Shown one piece after another: positions 8,299 to 17,244 of a stretch of DNA of 64,000 bases. Where the stretch lies: positions 1,808,501 to 1,872,500 of the forward strand of contig NZ_CP076134.1 in NCBI RefSeq assembly GCF_018736085.1, read 5' to 3'. A program made the translations under genes and the position numbers. Within the stretch, counting starts at the first letter, position 1; each line of letters opens with the position of its first letter. The DNA comes from Bradyrhizobium sediminis. GTDB lineage: Bacteria > Pseudomonadota > Alphaproteobacteria > Rhizobiales > Xanthobacteraceae. Below the pieces are notes generated by a model. The model saw only the letters and a program-made list of their open reading frames with translations, had not been told where the DNA came from and searched no databases.

Positions 8299-9489
8299 AT
8301 GCGCCACCTCGAAGCGCCGACGACTGCGCCCCAAACCCACCGTATCGCCTCGGTGGACGCCCTGCGCGGCTTCAATATCTTCTGGATACTCGGCGCCGAT
8401 GGCATTTTCTGGTCGCTCGACGAGATGTCGCGGGGCAAGGGACCGGTTCTGAGTGTGATCGGAAGCTTTCTCGGTACACAGATGACCCACGTCGCATGGG
8501 AAGGCTTCCGCTTCTACGATTTCATTTTTCCCCTGTTCATATTCGTCAGCGGCATGGCGATCGCGCTATCATTGTCGCGGCTGGTCGAAAGAGAGGGCAA
8601 GGTGCAGGCGCACGTCCGGGTGCTCCGCCGCGCGCTGCTTTTGTACGGTTTGGGACTGATCTATTACGGTGGCATCAGTGAGCATTGGAGCGACATCCGC
8701 TTTGTCGGCGTACTGCAACGTATCGCGCTTTGCTATCTATTCGCATCGCTTCTATTTCTGAATTTGCATATGCGAGGGATCGTCGTGGCGCTGGTCGTGC
8801 TGCTGGTCGGCTATTGGGCGTTGATGATGTTCGTGCCGGTGCCTGGGATCGGCACCGGCTCTTTCGCGCCGAACGCCAATTTGGCCAACTGGATTGACGC
8901 GCATTATCTGCCCGGGCGGCTGTGGGAGGTCAACCGCGATCCAGAGGGGCTGTTGAGCACTCTACCGGCAATCGGCACGTGCTTGCTCGGCACGCTTGCC
9001 GGCTTGCTGTTGATCGACGAGCGGCTGCGAGCGCAACAGAAATCGCTGATGCTGATCGTCGCCGGTATTGCGCTGGTTGCCGGCGGATATCTTTGGGGAT
9101 TGCAATTCCCGATCATCAAGACGATCTGGACTTCGTCGTTTGTGCTGGTCGCCGGCGGATACAGCCTGATGCTGCTGGGCGCCTCACATCAGGTCATCGA
9201 TGTGTGGGGTTACAGGCGCTGGGCGACACTATTTGTTTGGCTCGGCGCGAATGCCATCACGCTCTACTTCATCAACAACGTGTTGGGCTTCAACAATGTG
9301 TTGGGCTTCAACGATATGCCGGGCTTCGAGCGGTTCGCGATGCGTTTCGTCGGTGGAGATTTTGCTACCTTACTCGATGGCGTGGCGACGCCGGGCGCTG
9401 GGCATTTCATCGTGCGTGCGCTGGGTCTGGCATTGGCCATCGCGCTCGCTGGCTTCTTGTATCGCCGCAAGATTTTTCTGCGCGTCTGA
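8299..9489 (+). CDS. HGSNAT-like / DUF5009 membrane acyltransferase
   Basis: About 396 residues with roughly ten hydrophobic segments. The hallmark is RIASVDALRGFNIFWILGADG near the N-terminus, followed by FIFPLFIFVSGMAI, the conserved start of the heparan-alpha-glucosaminide acetyltransferase-like (YeiB/DUF1624) proteins. Those proteins move acetyl groups across the membrane onto sugars. The start is uncertain: ATG at 8230 and ATG at 8299 are both possible, and neither has a strong ribosome-binding site. An 18-bp tandem duplication near 9290-9325 yields the repeat NNVLGFNNVLGFND in a loop. Confidence 0.75.
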   Translation: MRHLEAPTTAPQTHRIASVDALRGFNIFWILGADGIFWSLDEMSRGKGPVLSVIGSFLGTQMTHVAWEGFRFYDFIFPLFIFVSGMAIALSLSRLVEREGKVQAHVRVLRRALLLYGLGLIYYGGISEHWSDIRFVGVLQRIALCYLFASLLFLNLHMRGIVVALVVLLVGYWALMMFVPVPGIGTGSFAPNANLANWIDAHYLPGRLWEVNRDPEGLLSTLPAIGTCLLGTLAGLLLIDERLRAQQKSLMLIVAGIALVAGGYLWGLQFPIIKTIWTSSFVLVAGGYSLMLLGASHQVIDVWGYRRWATLFVWLGANAITLYFINNVLGFNNVLGFNDMPGFERFAMRFVGGDFATLLDGVATPGAGHFIVRALGLALAIALAGFLYRRKIFLRV

Positions 9490-9533
9490 GTCGTTGCGGC
9501 GAGGGAATGTCGTTGTGAGCTTTCTCGCTACGA

Positions 9534-10721
9534 TCATCCAATCCAAATTCTCCGGGCAAACAGCGCCGCGTTCATGAACAGGGACGCGCTGAAGAGTCCG
9601 ATCACCCCGACCAAGAGCCACCTCGCCCGCATTCCAAAATCAGCCAACACGACAAACAGAGGAAACGAAACAAGATTGAATCTGCCCATCGACGTGAAAC
9701 CTGCCGGTCCGCCGCTGAGCGTCAGATAAGGCAACAACAACACGCCCATGGCGAACAGTGTCCAGGAGAAGGGCAGTCGAGACCAGCCGACGAAAATCAG
9801 CACGATGAACAGCAGGGTGAGCCAGCTGGCCTGCCCCCACGGGTTCCAATCATTGAGGATCAGCTGGGTGAAGGGTTCAAATTTGAGTGCCGCAACCAGT
9901 CTTGTGACCTGCGTCACTCCCAGATGGAAAGCCGTTTGCCCTTTCGAGAATACAAGCGGGTCCCCGAAAGAGTACCAGAGGTAGATCATGAACAGCCAGA
10001 TGCCCGATGTCGCGAGAAGCACGCAGGGTATGAGGGCAGGAAAAAGCGGCTTATGATCTCGATTGAGCCACATCTCCCGGACAAGCACAGGCAACAAGAC
10101 GATGCCCGCTGATCGGTCCGCAACTGCCAGACCTGCAAGCAGAGCTGCCGACAAATAGCGTTTTCGCTTCAAAGCAAGAAAGAACGAAACCATCAGGAGC
10201 AGTTCCAATGGTTCGGTATACCCGGCTGACAGGAAGACCGAGGCCGGAAAAAAGCTGAGCAATGCAGTGGTGACGAGAGCGAGTTGATCACCAAATTCCT
10301 CGCGAACCAGCTTGAAAAGAACGACGATAGCCAGCAGTCCCGCGACGTTTGATACCAACAGCAATGCGTCCGCAGGCGTGAGGCCGCTAATCGCCGCGAG
10401 GCCCCGTGCGAGCATCGGATACAACGGGTAAAACACGACATTCTGTTGAATGGTCGGATCGCCGTTATAGCGATATCCCTCTGTTGCTATCCTGAAATAC
10501 CATTCTGAATCCCATTGCAGCAATTGGTGGTACCAGAACGGTCCTGCAGACCAGACATCGGTCGCGATGGGCAGATATTTTTGCGAGAATACCAGTCCGA
10601 GCGCGACTACCGCGCGCGAACACAAAAATATCGAGATGGCCCAAAAGCAGGGAAGCCAGGCATGATATTTCCAGTTCGGACACCGCATCTCCATGCCCAT
10701 ACTGTCGCGTGCCATAGGCAC
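9534..10721 (-). CDS. PIG-V-like mannosyltransferase family membrane protein
   Basis: The 395-residue polytopic protein has about nine membrane spans. The first periplasmic loop has QWDSEWYFRIATEGY, which matches the WDxxxY acceptor/catalytic loop of PIG-V and other GT-C glycosyltransferases using lipid-linked sugars. FYPLYPMLAR follows. The start may be 10721 or the internal ATG at 10688. By eye its codons are more AT-rich than those of its neighbours, which may mean later acquisition. It converges on the acyltransferase gene with a 44-bp gap. Confidence 0.75.
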   Translation of the reverse strand: MPMARDSMGMEMRCPNWKYHAWLPCFWAISIFLCSRAVVALGLVFSQKYLPIATDVWSAGPFWYHQLLQWDSEWYFRIATEGYRYNGDPTIQQNVVFYPLYPMLARGLAAISGLTPADALLLVSNVAGLLAIVVLFKLVREEFGDQLALVTTALLSFFPASVFLSAGYTEPLELLLMVSFFLALKRKRYLSAALLAGLAVADRSAGIVLLPVLVREMWLNRDHKPLFPALIPCVLLATSGIWLFMIYLWYSFGDPLVFSKGQTAFHLGVTQVTRLVAALKFEPFTQLILNDWNPWGQASWLTLLFIVLIFVGWSRLPFSWTLFAMGVLLLPYLTLSGGPAGFTSMGRFNLVSFPLFVVLADFGMRARWLLVGVIGLFSASLFMNAALFARRIWIG

Positions 10722-11088
10722 AAGATCAATCGTCCTGCCTGTGCCTCAAATGCGATTCGGCAAAGACGCAGAGGACGGACGTGAGATACGGGCCCACAGC
10801 TCAAGCGCTTGATTTGGCTCCGGCATTTCGACACCAAGCGGGCAATGTCGGCTATGGGGCATTTTTCGGACCTCGCGCGATGTCAGACGTCAGTCCGTGC
10901 TGCGCACCGAAGCGGACGTCCGCCAATCCCCAACGCCTGTAAATTGATGAGTTCTATGCGCTCACGCCCCAGGCTCGCTGTTTTCGGCCTGCCCCGCCCG
11001 AGCCGCAAAACAGCATCGCCAAGCCCCGCCGGTTTCCGCTATGGTCGGTCCGGTAACTCATGGAATGAAGCCGGGAAGCAAAGCGGGA
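10722..11088. other. intergenic region, no supported gene
   Basis: This 367-bp stretch lies between the divergent mannosyltransferase and ABC ATPase genes. A short plus-strand frame from 10809 (MIWLRHFDTKRAMSAMGHF) lacks protein-like composition, so it is not called. No clear terminator or palindrome was seen. Confidence 0.5.
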
Positions 11089-11934
11089 ATGAAGGTAGTG
11101 TCATCGCGGCCGGATATTCGGACTGAGCTGGCGCCGGCGCGCGGGCAGGCTTCCGCCATGATCGAGATCGATCGGGTCTCGCAGGTTTTTCGTACGTCCG
11201 GCCGCCAGGACCATCTGGCGTTGTCGGATATTTCGCTGACAATCGAGGATGGCGCCTTTGTCTCGATTCTCGGTCCCTCCGGCTGCGGCAAGTCGACATT
11301 GCTCTATATCGTCGGCGGTTTCGTCAATCCGACCGCAGGCGTGGCGAAAGTCCGGGGCAAGGCCATCACCGGGCCCGGTCCCGATCGCGGGCCGGTGTTC
11401 CAGGAGTTCGCGCTGTTTCCCTGGAAGAGCGTGCTCGGCAATGTGATGTACGGCCCGCGCCAGCAGAGCGTGAAACCGGCGGAGGCCGAGGCGCAAAGCC
11501 GGGCGCTGATCGAAATGGTCGGGCTCAAGGGCTATGAGCATTTCTACCCGAAGGAATTGTCCGGCGGCATGAAGCAGCGCGTGGCGCTGGCGCGCACGCT
11601 GGCCTACCACCCCGCGGTGCTCTTGATGGACGAGCCGTTCGGCGCGCTCGATGCCCATACCCGCACGCGGTTGCAGAACGACCTGCTCAACATCTGGGAG
11701 CGCGACCGCAAGACGGTGCTGTTCGTCACGCATTCGGTCGACGAGGCGGTGTTCCTTTCCGACAAGGTCGTGGTGATGACGCGCTCGCCCGGGCGCATCA
11801 AGGAGGTCGTCGATATCGACCTGCCGCGTCCGCGCCGCCGCTCGGAGCTGCTGCTCGACCCCCGTTACCAGAAATACGTGGTCGATATCGAGCGCATGAT
11901 CGACGACACCGGTGCAGACGAGTTGCGGCCATGA
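11089..11934 (+). CDS. ABC transporter ATP-binding protein (NitT/TauT type)
   Basis: About 281 residues. The Walker A motif is GPSGCGKST, the Q-loop FQEFALFPW, the signature LSGGMKQRVALAR, Walker B VLLMDEPFGALD and the switch His in VTHSVDEA. It energises uptake of small anions such as sulfonates or nitrate through the two permeases that follow; its stop overlaps the first by 4 bp. Several in-frame starts exist (11041, 11065, 11089, 11158). ATG 11089 has a nearby purine-rich tract, but 11158 (MIEIDRVSQVF) would also give a full domain. No binding-protein gene is in this operon. Confidence 0.88.
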   Translation: MKVVSSRPDIRTELAPARGQASAMIEIDRVSQVFRTSGRQDHLALSDISLTIEDGAFVSILGPSGCGKSTLLYIVGGFVNPTAGVAKVRGKAITGPGPDRGPVFQEFALFPWKSVLGNVMYGPRQQSVKPAEAEAQSRALIEMVGLKGYEHFYPKELSGGMKQRVALARTLAYHPAVLLMDEPFGALDAHTRTRLQNDLLNIWERDRKTVLFVTHSVDEAVFLSDKVVVMTRSPGRIKEVVDIDLPRPRRRSELLLDPRYQKYVVDIERMIDDTGADELRP

Positions 11935-12716
11935 TCGCGGTGCGCGGCATCGTCTCGCGGCTGGCGCCGCTGCTCGCCTGTCTCGGCCTGCTCGGGATCT
12001 GGCAGGTCGGGGCGCTGATCCTGAGTACCGAAAGCTTTCCGACCGCGGTCGAGGCGATCCGCGCGGTGCCCTCCATCCTCGGCGACAAGGAATCGCTGAT
12101 CAACATCCTCGACTCGGTGCGCCGCATGGCGATCGCCTTCGCCGTCGCGCTGGTCGTCTCCGTTCCGCTCGGATTGATGATGGGCCGCTCGCGCGCCGTG
12201 GCCTCGTTCTTCAATCCGCTGTTGATGATCACCTATCCGGTTCCGAAGGCGGCGCTGATGCCGATCATCATGCTGTGGCTCGGCGTCGGCGATCTCGCCA
12301 AGATGCTGGTGATCTTTCTCGGCGTCAGCCTGCCCGTGATCTATCACAGTTTCCAGGGCGCCAAGGCGGTCGAGGAAAAGATGCTGTGGTCGGGCGCCGC
12401 GATGGGCCTGTCGGCGGCGCAGCGCATGGTCCGGATCGTGCTGCCGGCGGCGCTGCCGGAAATTCTCACGGGATGCCGCACCGGACTGGTGCTGGCGCTG
12501 ATCACCATGGTGACCTCCGAGATGATCGCGCGGCAGTCGGGTGCCGGCAACATCCTGTTCAATTCGCTCGACATGGGACAGTACGACACCGTCTACGCCA
12601 TGATCATCATCATCGGCGCGATGGGGATCGGTCTCGACGCCGCGTTCGAAAGCCTGCGCAGCCGGCTGGTCAAATGGTCCGAGCCGGGCTTCGACATACC
12701 CTTGAGCTTTGCATGA
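11931..12716 (+). CDS. ABC transporter permease 1 (NitT/TauT type)
   Basis: The 261-residue inner-membrane permease has about six spans and the EAA loop SGAAMGLSAAQRMVRIVLPAALP, which contacts the ATPase. It starts at an ATGA overlap with the ATPase gene and ends in an ATGA overlap with the second permease, so the three are translationally coupled. It is a paralogue of the next gene, with a shared order of spans and the matching PEILTGCRTGLVL segment, suggesting a heterodimer. Confidence 0.88.
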   Translation: MIAVRGIVSRLAPLLACLGLLGIWQVGALILSTESFPTAVEAIRAVPSILGDKESLINILDSVRRMAIAFAVALVVSVPLGLMMGRSRAVASFFNPLLMITYPVPKAALMPIIMLWLGVGDLAKMLVIFLGVSLPVIYHSFQGAKAVEEKMLWSGAAMGLSAAQRMVRIVLPAALPEILTGCRTGLVLALITMVTSEMIARQSGAGNILFNSLDMGQYDTVYAMIIIIGAMGIGLDAAFESLRSRLVKWSEPGFDIPLSFA

Positions 12717-13480
12717 ACGCGCGCGCGCTCACCACGGATGTTCTGTTAGGGATCGCGCCGATCGCGCTCCTGGTCGCATTGTGGCAGGCGATTTCATCGT
12801 TCGGCTATGCGCCGGTGACGCTGCTGCCGCCGCCCGGTCAGGTGTTCATGCGGTTGGCGCAGCAGCTCGCCACCGGCGCCTTCCAGCATGAGATCGCCGC
12901 CACGCTGTTCCGGCTGTTCGCGGGATTTTCTGTCGCGGTGATCCTGGGCGTCGGCATCGGGCTTGCCGCAGCCGCAAGCCCGGCCGTCAACGCCGTGGTG
13001 CGGCCGATCGTGCGGGTCCTGGCGCCGCTGCCCAAGGTGGCGCTGTATCCGGCGCTATTGTTGCTGCTCGGTTTCGGCCATGAATCCAAGATCACGCTGG
13101 TCGCCGCGGACGCGCTGTTTCCGATTCTGCTCTCGACCTATTACGGCGCCTCGATGGTCGAGCAGAAGCTGATCTGGTCGGCGATGGCGGCGGGTACGCC
13201 GCGCCGCCAGATCCTGCTCAAGGTGGTGTTGCCGGCGGCGATGCCGTCGATCCTCACCGGTTGCCGCATCGGGCTTGTGATTTCCTGCATTGTGGTGTTT
13301 CTCGCCGAAATGATCACCTCGACCGAGGGCCTCGGCCATCTGCTGGTGACGGCGGCGCGGACCTTCCAGGCGGTCGACATGTTCGTGCCGCTGATCACGA
13401 TTTCGCTCTTGGGACTGATCCTCAACGGCCTGCTGCAGGGCTTGCGGTCCTGGCTGCTGCGCGGCTTTCCGGAAGTGTGA
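12713..13480 (+). CDS. ABC transporter permease 2 (NitT/TauT type)
   Basis: The 255-residue permease has the EAA loop SAMAAGTPRRQILLKVVLPAA followed by PSILTGCRIGLV. ATG 12713 overlaps the preceding stop by 4 bp. Together with 11089-12716 it forms a transporter core of one ATPase and two different permeases. The operon may once have continued, because 29 bp beyond its stop lies a palindromic repeat now split by an IS4-family element. Confidence 0.88.
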   Translation: MNARALTTDVLLGIAPIALLVALWQAISSFGYAPVTLLPPPGQVFMRLAQQLATGAFQHEIAATLFRLFAGFSVAVILGVGIGLAAAASPAVNAVVRPIVRVLAPLPKVALYPALLLLLGFGHESKITLVAADALFPILLSTYYGASMVEQKLIWSAMAAGTPRRQILLKVVLPAAMPSILTGCRIGLVISCIVVFLAEMITSTEGLGHLLVTAARTFQAVDMFVPLITISLLGLILNGLLQGLRSWLLRGFPEV

Positions 13481-13508
13481 TGTTCAATTTGCGTGAATCC
13501 CGCTCTTC

Positions 13509-13530
13509 TCGTCATGGCCGGGCTTGTCCC
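13509..13530. repeat. left arm of palindromic repeat split by the IS, with target duplication
   Basis: TCGTCATGGCC plus GGGCTTGTCCC is the left end of a palindromic repeat whose remainder lies at 14875-14955. Bases 13520-13530 (GGGCTTGTCCC) are the left copy of an 11-bp target duplication. Confidence 0.8.
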
Positions 13531-14874
13531 ACGGCTGTCCGGCACGTTTTCTGCTTGATGAAGTGCACGGCATTGATTCTGCTTGGGTTCAGTTGGTTGC
13601 GAATCATCTGAACAGCAAGAGGATCAACGCCGTGCCGCACCAGAATATCGTTTTTCACTGCCTTCTGAAGCAGATTCCGTGGGCGACGTTTGATCGTCTT
13701 GTGGACCGGCACAATGCCGATTGGGACGATCGGGTGACGAAGAGCCGTCCGCATCTGATCGCAATGCTGTACGCACAGTTTTGCGGGGCGCGCGGCCTTC
13801 GGGAGATCGAAGCCGGCCTGAGAAGCCACGCCGGTAAGCTTTATCACCTTGGCGGCTGCACGATCTCGAAGTCGGCCTTGTCGACCGCGAACGCTTCGCG
13901 CCCTGTGGAAGTGTTTGCCGACCTGCTCTCGGCGCTGATCGCTCAGTTGCAGAACGGCTATCGCAGGAAGATCGGCGATTGCGTTCGCCTGATCGATTCG
14001 ACCAGCGTGCGGCTGAGCAGCCTGAGCGGCCATTGGGCGACATTTTCGGCCGGCGTTTGCGGCGCCAAGGCCCACATCATCTACGATCCCGATGCCGACC
14101 AGCCGCTCTACCTGATGGTGACGCCTTGCAACGTCAATGACATCACGGCGGCCAAAGCGATGCCGATCGAGGCGGGGGCGACCTATGTTTTCGATCTCGG
14201 CTATTACGATTACGGGTGGTGGGCGACGCTCGATCAGGCCGGCTGCCGTATCGTAACGCGGCTGAAGCGCAACACGCCCTTTGAGGTCGTCGAGGATCGG
14301 CCGGTTGCGGTGGGATCGCCGGTCCTGAGCGATCGGACCGGATATCTTCCGAAGCGGCTCGCCGCCTCCCGCTGCAATCCAATGTCGGGCCTGGTCCGCG
14401 AAGTCCAGGTCACGATAGAGACCGGCAAGGTGCTGCGCATCTTCACCAACGATCTGACCGCCAGCGCAGAGGAAATCGCCGATTTGTACAAGCGTCGCTG
14501 GGCGATCGAGCTGTTCTTTCGATGGGTCAAACAGACCTTGAAGATCACTCACTTCCTCGGCACATCCGAAAATGCGGTTCGCATTCAGATCACGGTCGCC
14601 CTGATTGCCTTCCTGTTGCTGCGCCTGGCTCACGACGCCAACAAGATCGTCAAAAGCCCGCTCGCCTTCACCAGGCTGATCCGTGCCAATCTTATGCATC
14701 GGCGGCCGATTGCAGGACTTCTTCAAAAAGCCTCCCCGCCAGGCCCAACACCACACCAGGCCAAATTCGATTTCGAGCCCTCCGCTACCCGGACGGCGCG
14801 ACGTCGTCGCACCGCCCGCGGTTGCGTCACATTGGAGAAGGCGGCATGAAGCATAACCCGTGCCGGACAGCCGT
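13531..14874 (+). mobile_element. IS4-family insertion sequence
   Basis: This complete 1344-bp element has 16-bp perfect terminal inverted repeats, ACGGCTGTCCGGCACG, and 11-bp direct repeats GGGCTTGTCCC at 13520-13530 and 14875-14885. Duplications of 10-13 bp are typical of IS4. Removing the element and one repeat copy restores a continuous palindrome, GGCCGGGCTTGTCCCGGCC, at the insertion point. Confidence 0.92.
13632..14849 (+). CDS. IS4-family transposase
   Basis: 405 residues. The N-terminal DUF4372-like segment (PHQNIVFHCLLKQIPW) precedes a DDE domain with D in RLIDSTSVRL, D in YVFDLGYYDYG and the IS4 signature Y-x2-R-x3-E-x6-K, seen as YKRRWAIELFFRWVK. The frame opens upstream of the element at a TTG (13524), which cannot be the native start because it lies in host DNA. 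GTG 13632 lies inside the element, is preceded by AAGAGGA at good spacing and matches the family N-terminus. The gene is intact, so the element may be mobile. Confidence 0.92.
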   Translation: MPHQNIVFHCLLKQIPWATFDRLVDRHNADWDDRVTKSRPHLIAMLYAQFCGARGLREIEAGLRSHAGKLYHLGGCTISKSALSTANASRPVEVFADLLSALIAQLQNGYRRKIGDCVRLIDSTSVRLSSLSGHWATFSAGVCGAKAHIIYDPDADQPLYLMVTPCNVNDITAAKAMPIEAGATYVFDLGYYDYGWWATLDQAGCRIVTRLKRNTPFEVVEDRPVAVGSPVLSDRTGYLPKRLAASRCNPMSGLVREVQVTIETGKVLRIFTNDLTASAEEIADLYKRRWAIELFFRWVKQTLKITHFLGTSENAVRIQITVALIAFLLLRLAHDANKIVKSPLAFTRLIRANLMHRRPIAGLLQKASPPGPTPHQAKFDFEPSATRTARRRRTARGCVTLEKAA

Positions 14875-14955
14875 GGGCTTGTCCCGGCCATCCACGTCTT
14901 GTTTGCTGCGACAGTGTCAAGACGTGGATGCCCGGCACGAGGCCGGGCATGACGA
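14875..14955. repeat. right part of the IS-split palindromic repeat
   Basis: It starts with the right copy of the 11-bp target duplication (14875-14885). It then holds GGCCATCCACGTCTT, AAGACGTGGATGCCCGG and the closing arm GGCCGGGCATGACGA, complementary to 13509-13523. Confidence 0.8.
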
Positions 14956-14980
14956 GCTCACTTTAACTGGAGATAAGCAC

Positions 14981-16027
14981 ATGTTCGCAGATCGCATAGA
15001 AGCAAAGTGGATCGACGCGTTCTGCGAGATTTTCGAGCGCTGCGCGGTCAAGCCGGGCGACACCGCAGCGATCCTGTCGGAGACGCAGTCGCGCGCGCTC
15101 AACATTCACCTCGCCGAGCTGGCGCTGCTGCGGATGGGCGCCAAGCCGTTCCACATCGTGGTGCCGACGCCGCGCAACCGCGAAGCCGTCCCGATCCGCT
15201 CGACCGGCGCCAGCATCGCCATCCAGAAGCTCGGGCCGGTGGTCTCGGCGCTGCAGCAGGCGGGCTTCGTGGTCGACTGCACCATCGAGGGCCTGATGCA
15301 CGCGGCGGAGACGCCGGAAATCCTGAAAGCGGGCGCGCGCATTCTCAACATATCCAATGAACACCCGGAGGCGCTTGAACGCATGGTGCCGGATACCGCG
15401 CTGGAAAAGCGCGTTCGTGCGGCCGTGAAAATGCTGCGCGGTACCAAGCGCATGCGCGTGACCTCGAAGGCCGGCACCGAGCTCGACGTCGACATGGTCG
15501 GCGCCTCCACCGCCGGCGTCTGGGGCTGGACCGACCGGCCGGGCACGCTGGCGCACTGGCCGGGCGGCATCGTCGTCAGTTTTCCCAAGAGCAAGACCGT
15601 CAACGGAACGATCGTGATGGCCCCCGGCGACATCAATCTCACCTTCAAGCGCTACCTGACGTCGCCGATCAAGATGACGCTGAAGGACGATTACGTCACC
15701 GACCTCGAAGGCGAGGGCAGCGATGCGGCGATGATGCGGTCCTACCTCGCGGCATGGGGCGACCGCGAGGCCTATGCGGTGTCGCATGTCGGATGGGGCA
15801 TGAATCCCGGCGCGCGCTACGAAGCGCTGACCATGTACGACCAGCGCGACACCAACGGCACCGAGCTGCGCGCGGTTTCCGGCAACTTCCTGTTCTCAAC
15901 CGGCGCCAATGAATTTGCCGGCCGCTACACCTCGGGGCATTTCGACTTGCCGATGATGGGCACCACCATCGAACTCGACGGCGTCGCCGTCGTCAGGGAA
16001 GGGGTGCTGCAGGAGGTATTTGGGTAG
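14981..16027 (+). CDS. NicX-like protein (2,5-dihydroxypyridine dioxygenase / M29 aminopeptidase fold)
   Basis: The 348-residue cytoplasmic protein starts MFADRIEAKWIDAFCEIFER after CTGGAGATAAGCAC. Likely metal-site segments are SAxTAGVWGW, HVGWGMNPGARYE and SGHFDLPMMG. The pattern resembles NicX, which opens the ring of 2,5-dihydroxypyridine in nicotinate degradation, and the related M29 peptidases. The enamidase-like gene at 1-646 would suit a pyridine route, but no nicotinate hydroxylase is present, so the substrate is uncertain. The IS4 element separates it from the ABC transporter operon. Confidence 0.65.
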   Translation: MFADRIEAKWIDAFCEIFERCAVKPGDTAAILSETQSRALNIHLAELALLRMGAKPFHIVVPTPRNREAVPIRSTGASIAIQKLGPVVSALQQAGFVVDCTIEGLMHAAETPEILKAGARILNISNEHPEALERMVPDTALEKRVRAAVKMLRGTKRMRVTSKAGTELDVDMVGASTAGVWGWTDRPGTLAHWPGGIVVSFPKSKTVNGTIVMAPGDINLTFKRYLTSPIKMTLKDDYVTDLEGEGSDAAMMRSYLAAWGDREAYAVSHVGWGMNPGARYEALTMYDQRDTNGTELRAVSGNFLFSTGANEFAGRYTSGHFDLPMMGTTIELDGVAVVREGVLQEVFG

Positions 16028-16251
16028 GGTCAACCAGAACCGTCGGGCGCATCGGTAGGACCCCTTGTTTCTTTGCATGGGGTTGTTTTCGATATTTCAC
16101 ACCAACGCCGTCACATGGACGCTTCGCCGGGCTCCAGTGCCAGTCCGCCGAAGCCCTTTGCGACGGCTGGCAAGCGCGGACATGACGCGTCAGAGATAGA
16201 GGCCGCTGGTGTAAGGCGGACACGGTCGCTGCGCTCGCAATGTCGGGCTCT

Positions 16252-17244
16252 CTACTCCCGATCCAGCACCGGCGGCCGGGCCAGTCCGAAATGCCTGAGC
16301 AGGTCGACCATCTCGGCGAGGCGGTTCTCGCGGTAGGCATCGACGTCGAGGCCGGAATAATCGAGAAAGCCGGCGCCGGTGCGCATGCCGATGCGGCCCT
16401 CATGCATGTTGTTCGAGATCACCTCGGGCGCGCGGTAGCGGTCGCTGTGCAGCGCGCCTTCGAGATAGCGGCTGGCGTAATAGAGGATGTCGCCGCCGCC
16501 CCAGTCGATGAATTCCAGCAGGCCCAGCACCGCGTAGCGGAAACCGAAGCCGTAGCGGATCGCCTTGTCGATATCCTCTGCGCTGGCGACGCCTTCCTCG
16601 ACCATCCGCGCCGCCTCGTTCATGGCGAGCGCCTGGATCCGCGGCACGATGAATCCGGGCGTGGCCGCGCACACCACCGGCACCTTGCCGATGCCTTCGA
16701 GCAGCGCCTTGACCCGTGCGGTGACATCCGGATCGGTCACTGCGCCCGGCGATATTTCGACCAGCGGAATCAGATAGGCCGGATTGAGCCAGTGCACGTT
16801 GAGAAAGCGGTTGGGATTCTCGACCGCGCCGGAGAGATCGTCGACCAGGATGGTCGAGGTGGTCGAGGCGACGATCACGTCAGGCCCGACGCATCTCGAT
16901 GCCGCCGCCAGCACCTCGCGCTTCAGGTCGACCACTTCAGGCACGCCCTCGAATACGATACCGGCGCCGGCGAGCGCGGCAGGCATGCCTTGCGCGGGCG
17001 TCACCGAAACGCGGGCGATGACGGTGTCGGCGTCCTCCTCGGCCAGCAATCCGAACCGCGCCAGGCTCGCCAGCGTCTTTTTGACTTCACCGAGCGCCTC
17101 GGCTTCGAGTGCCGCGAAGCCGTCCGGGGAACGTTCCTTGACGTCGATCATGGTGACGGCATGGCCGGCATAGGCGAACGCCACCGCGATGCCGCGGCCC
17201 ATGCGGCCGGCGCCGAGACAGGCGATGGAGGGGCGCGCGGTCAT
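16252..17244 (-). CDS. 3-hydroxyacyl-CoA dehydrogenase family protein
   Basis: 330 residues. The Rossmann motif CLGAGRMGRGIA is at the N-terminus, with the NAD-selecting acidic residue in MIDVKE. FEGVPEVVDLKREVL, ASTTST and NVHWLNPAYLIPLVEI follow, then the helical domain with GFIVPRIQALAMNEA. It oxidises 3-hydroxyacyl-CoA or a similar hydroxy acid, and L-carnitine-type dehydrogenases belong to the same fold. Its ATG overlaps the stop of the octopine-dehydrogenase-like gene by 4 bp, making it the last gene of a five-gene minus-strand operon. Confidence 0.85.
   Translation of the reverse strand: MTARPSIACLGAGRMGRGIAVAFAYAGHAVTMIDVKERSPDGFAALEAEALGEVKKTLASLARFGLLAEEDADTVIARVSVTPAQGMPAALAGAGIVFEGVPEVVDLKREVLAAASRCVGPDVIVASTTSTILVDDLSGAVENPNRFLNVHWLNPAYLIPLVEISPGAVTDPDVTARVKALLEGIGKVPVVCAATPGFIVPRIQALAMNEAARMVEEGVASAEDIDKAIRYGFGFRYAVLGLLEFIDWGGGDILYYASRYLEGALHSDRYRAPEVISNNMHEGRIGMRTGAGFLDYSGLDVDAYRENRLAEMVDLLRHFGLARPPVLDRE

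Noticed and set aside
10809..11126. Plus-strand frame starting MIWLRHFDTKRAMSAMGHF
   Set aside because: The composition is not protein-like, and the frame overlaps the start of the ABC ATPase gene.
11912..12712. Upstream half of a 522-codon plus-strand frame suggesting a fused permease
   Set aside because: The first part is out of frame with the real permease at 11931. Only 12713-13480 is protein-like, so there is no fusion.
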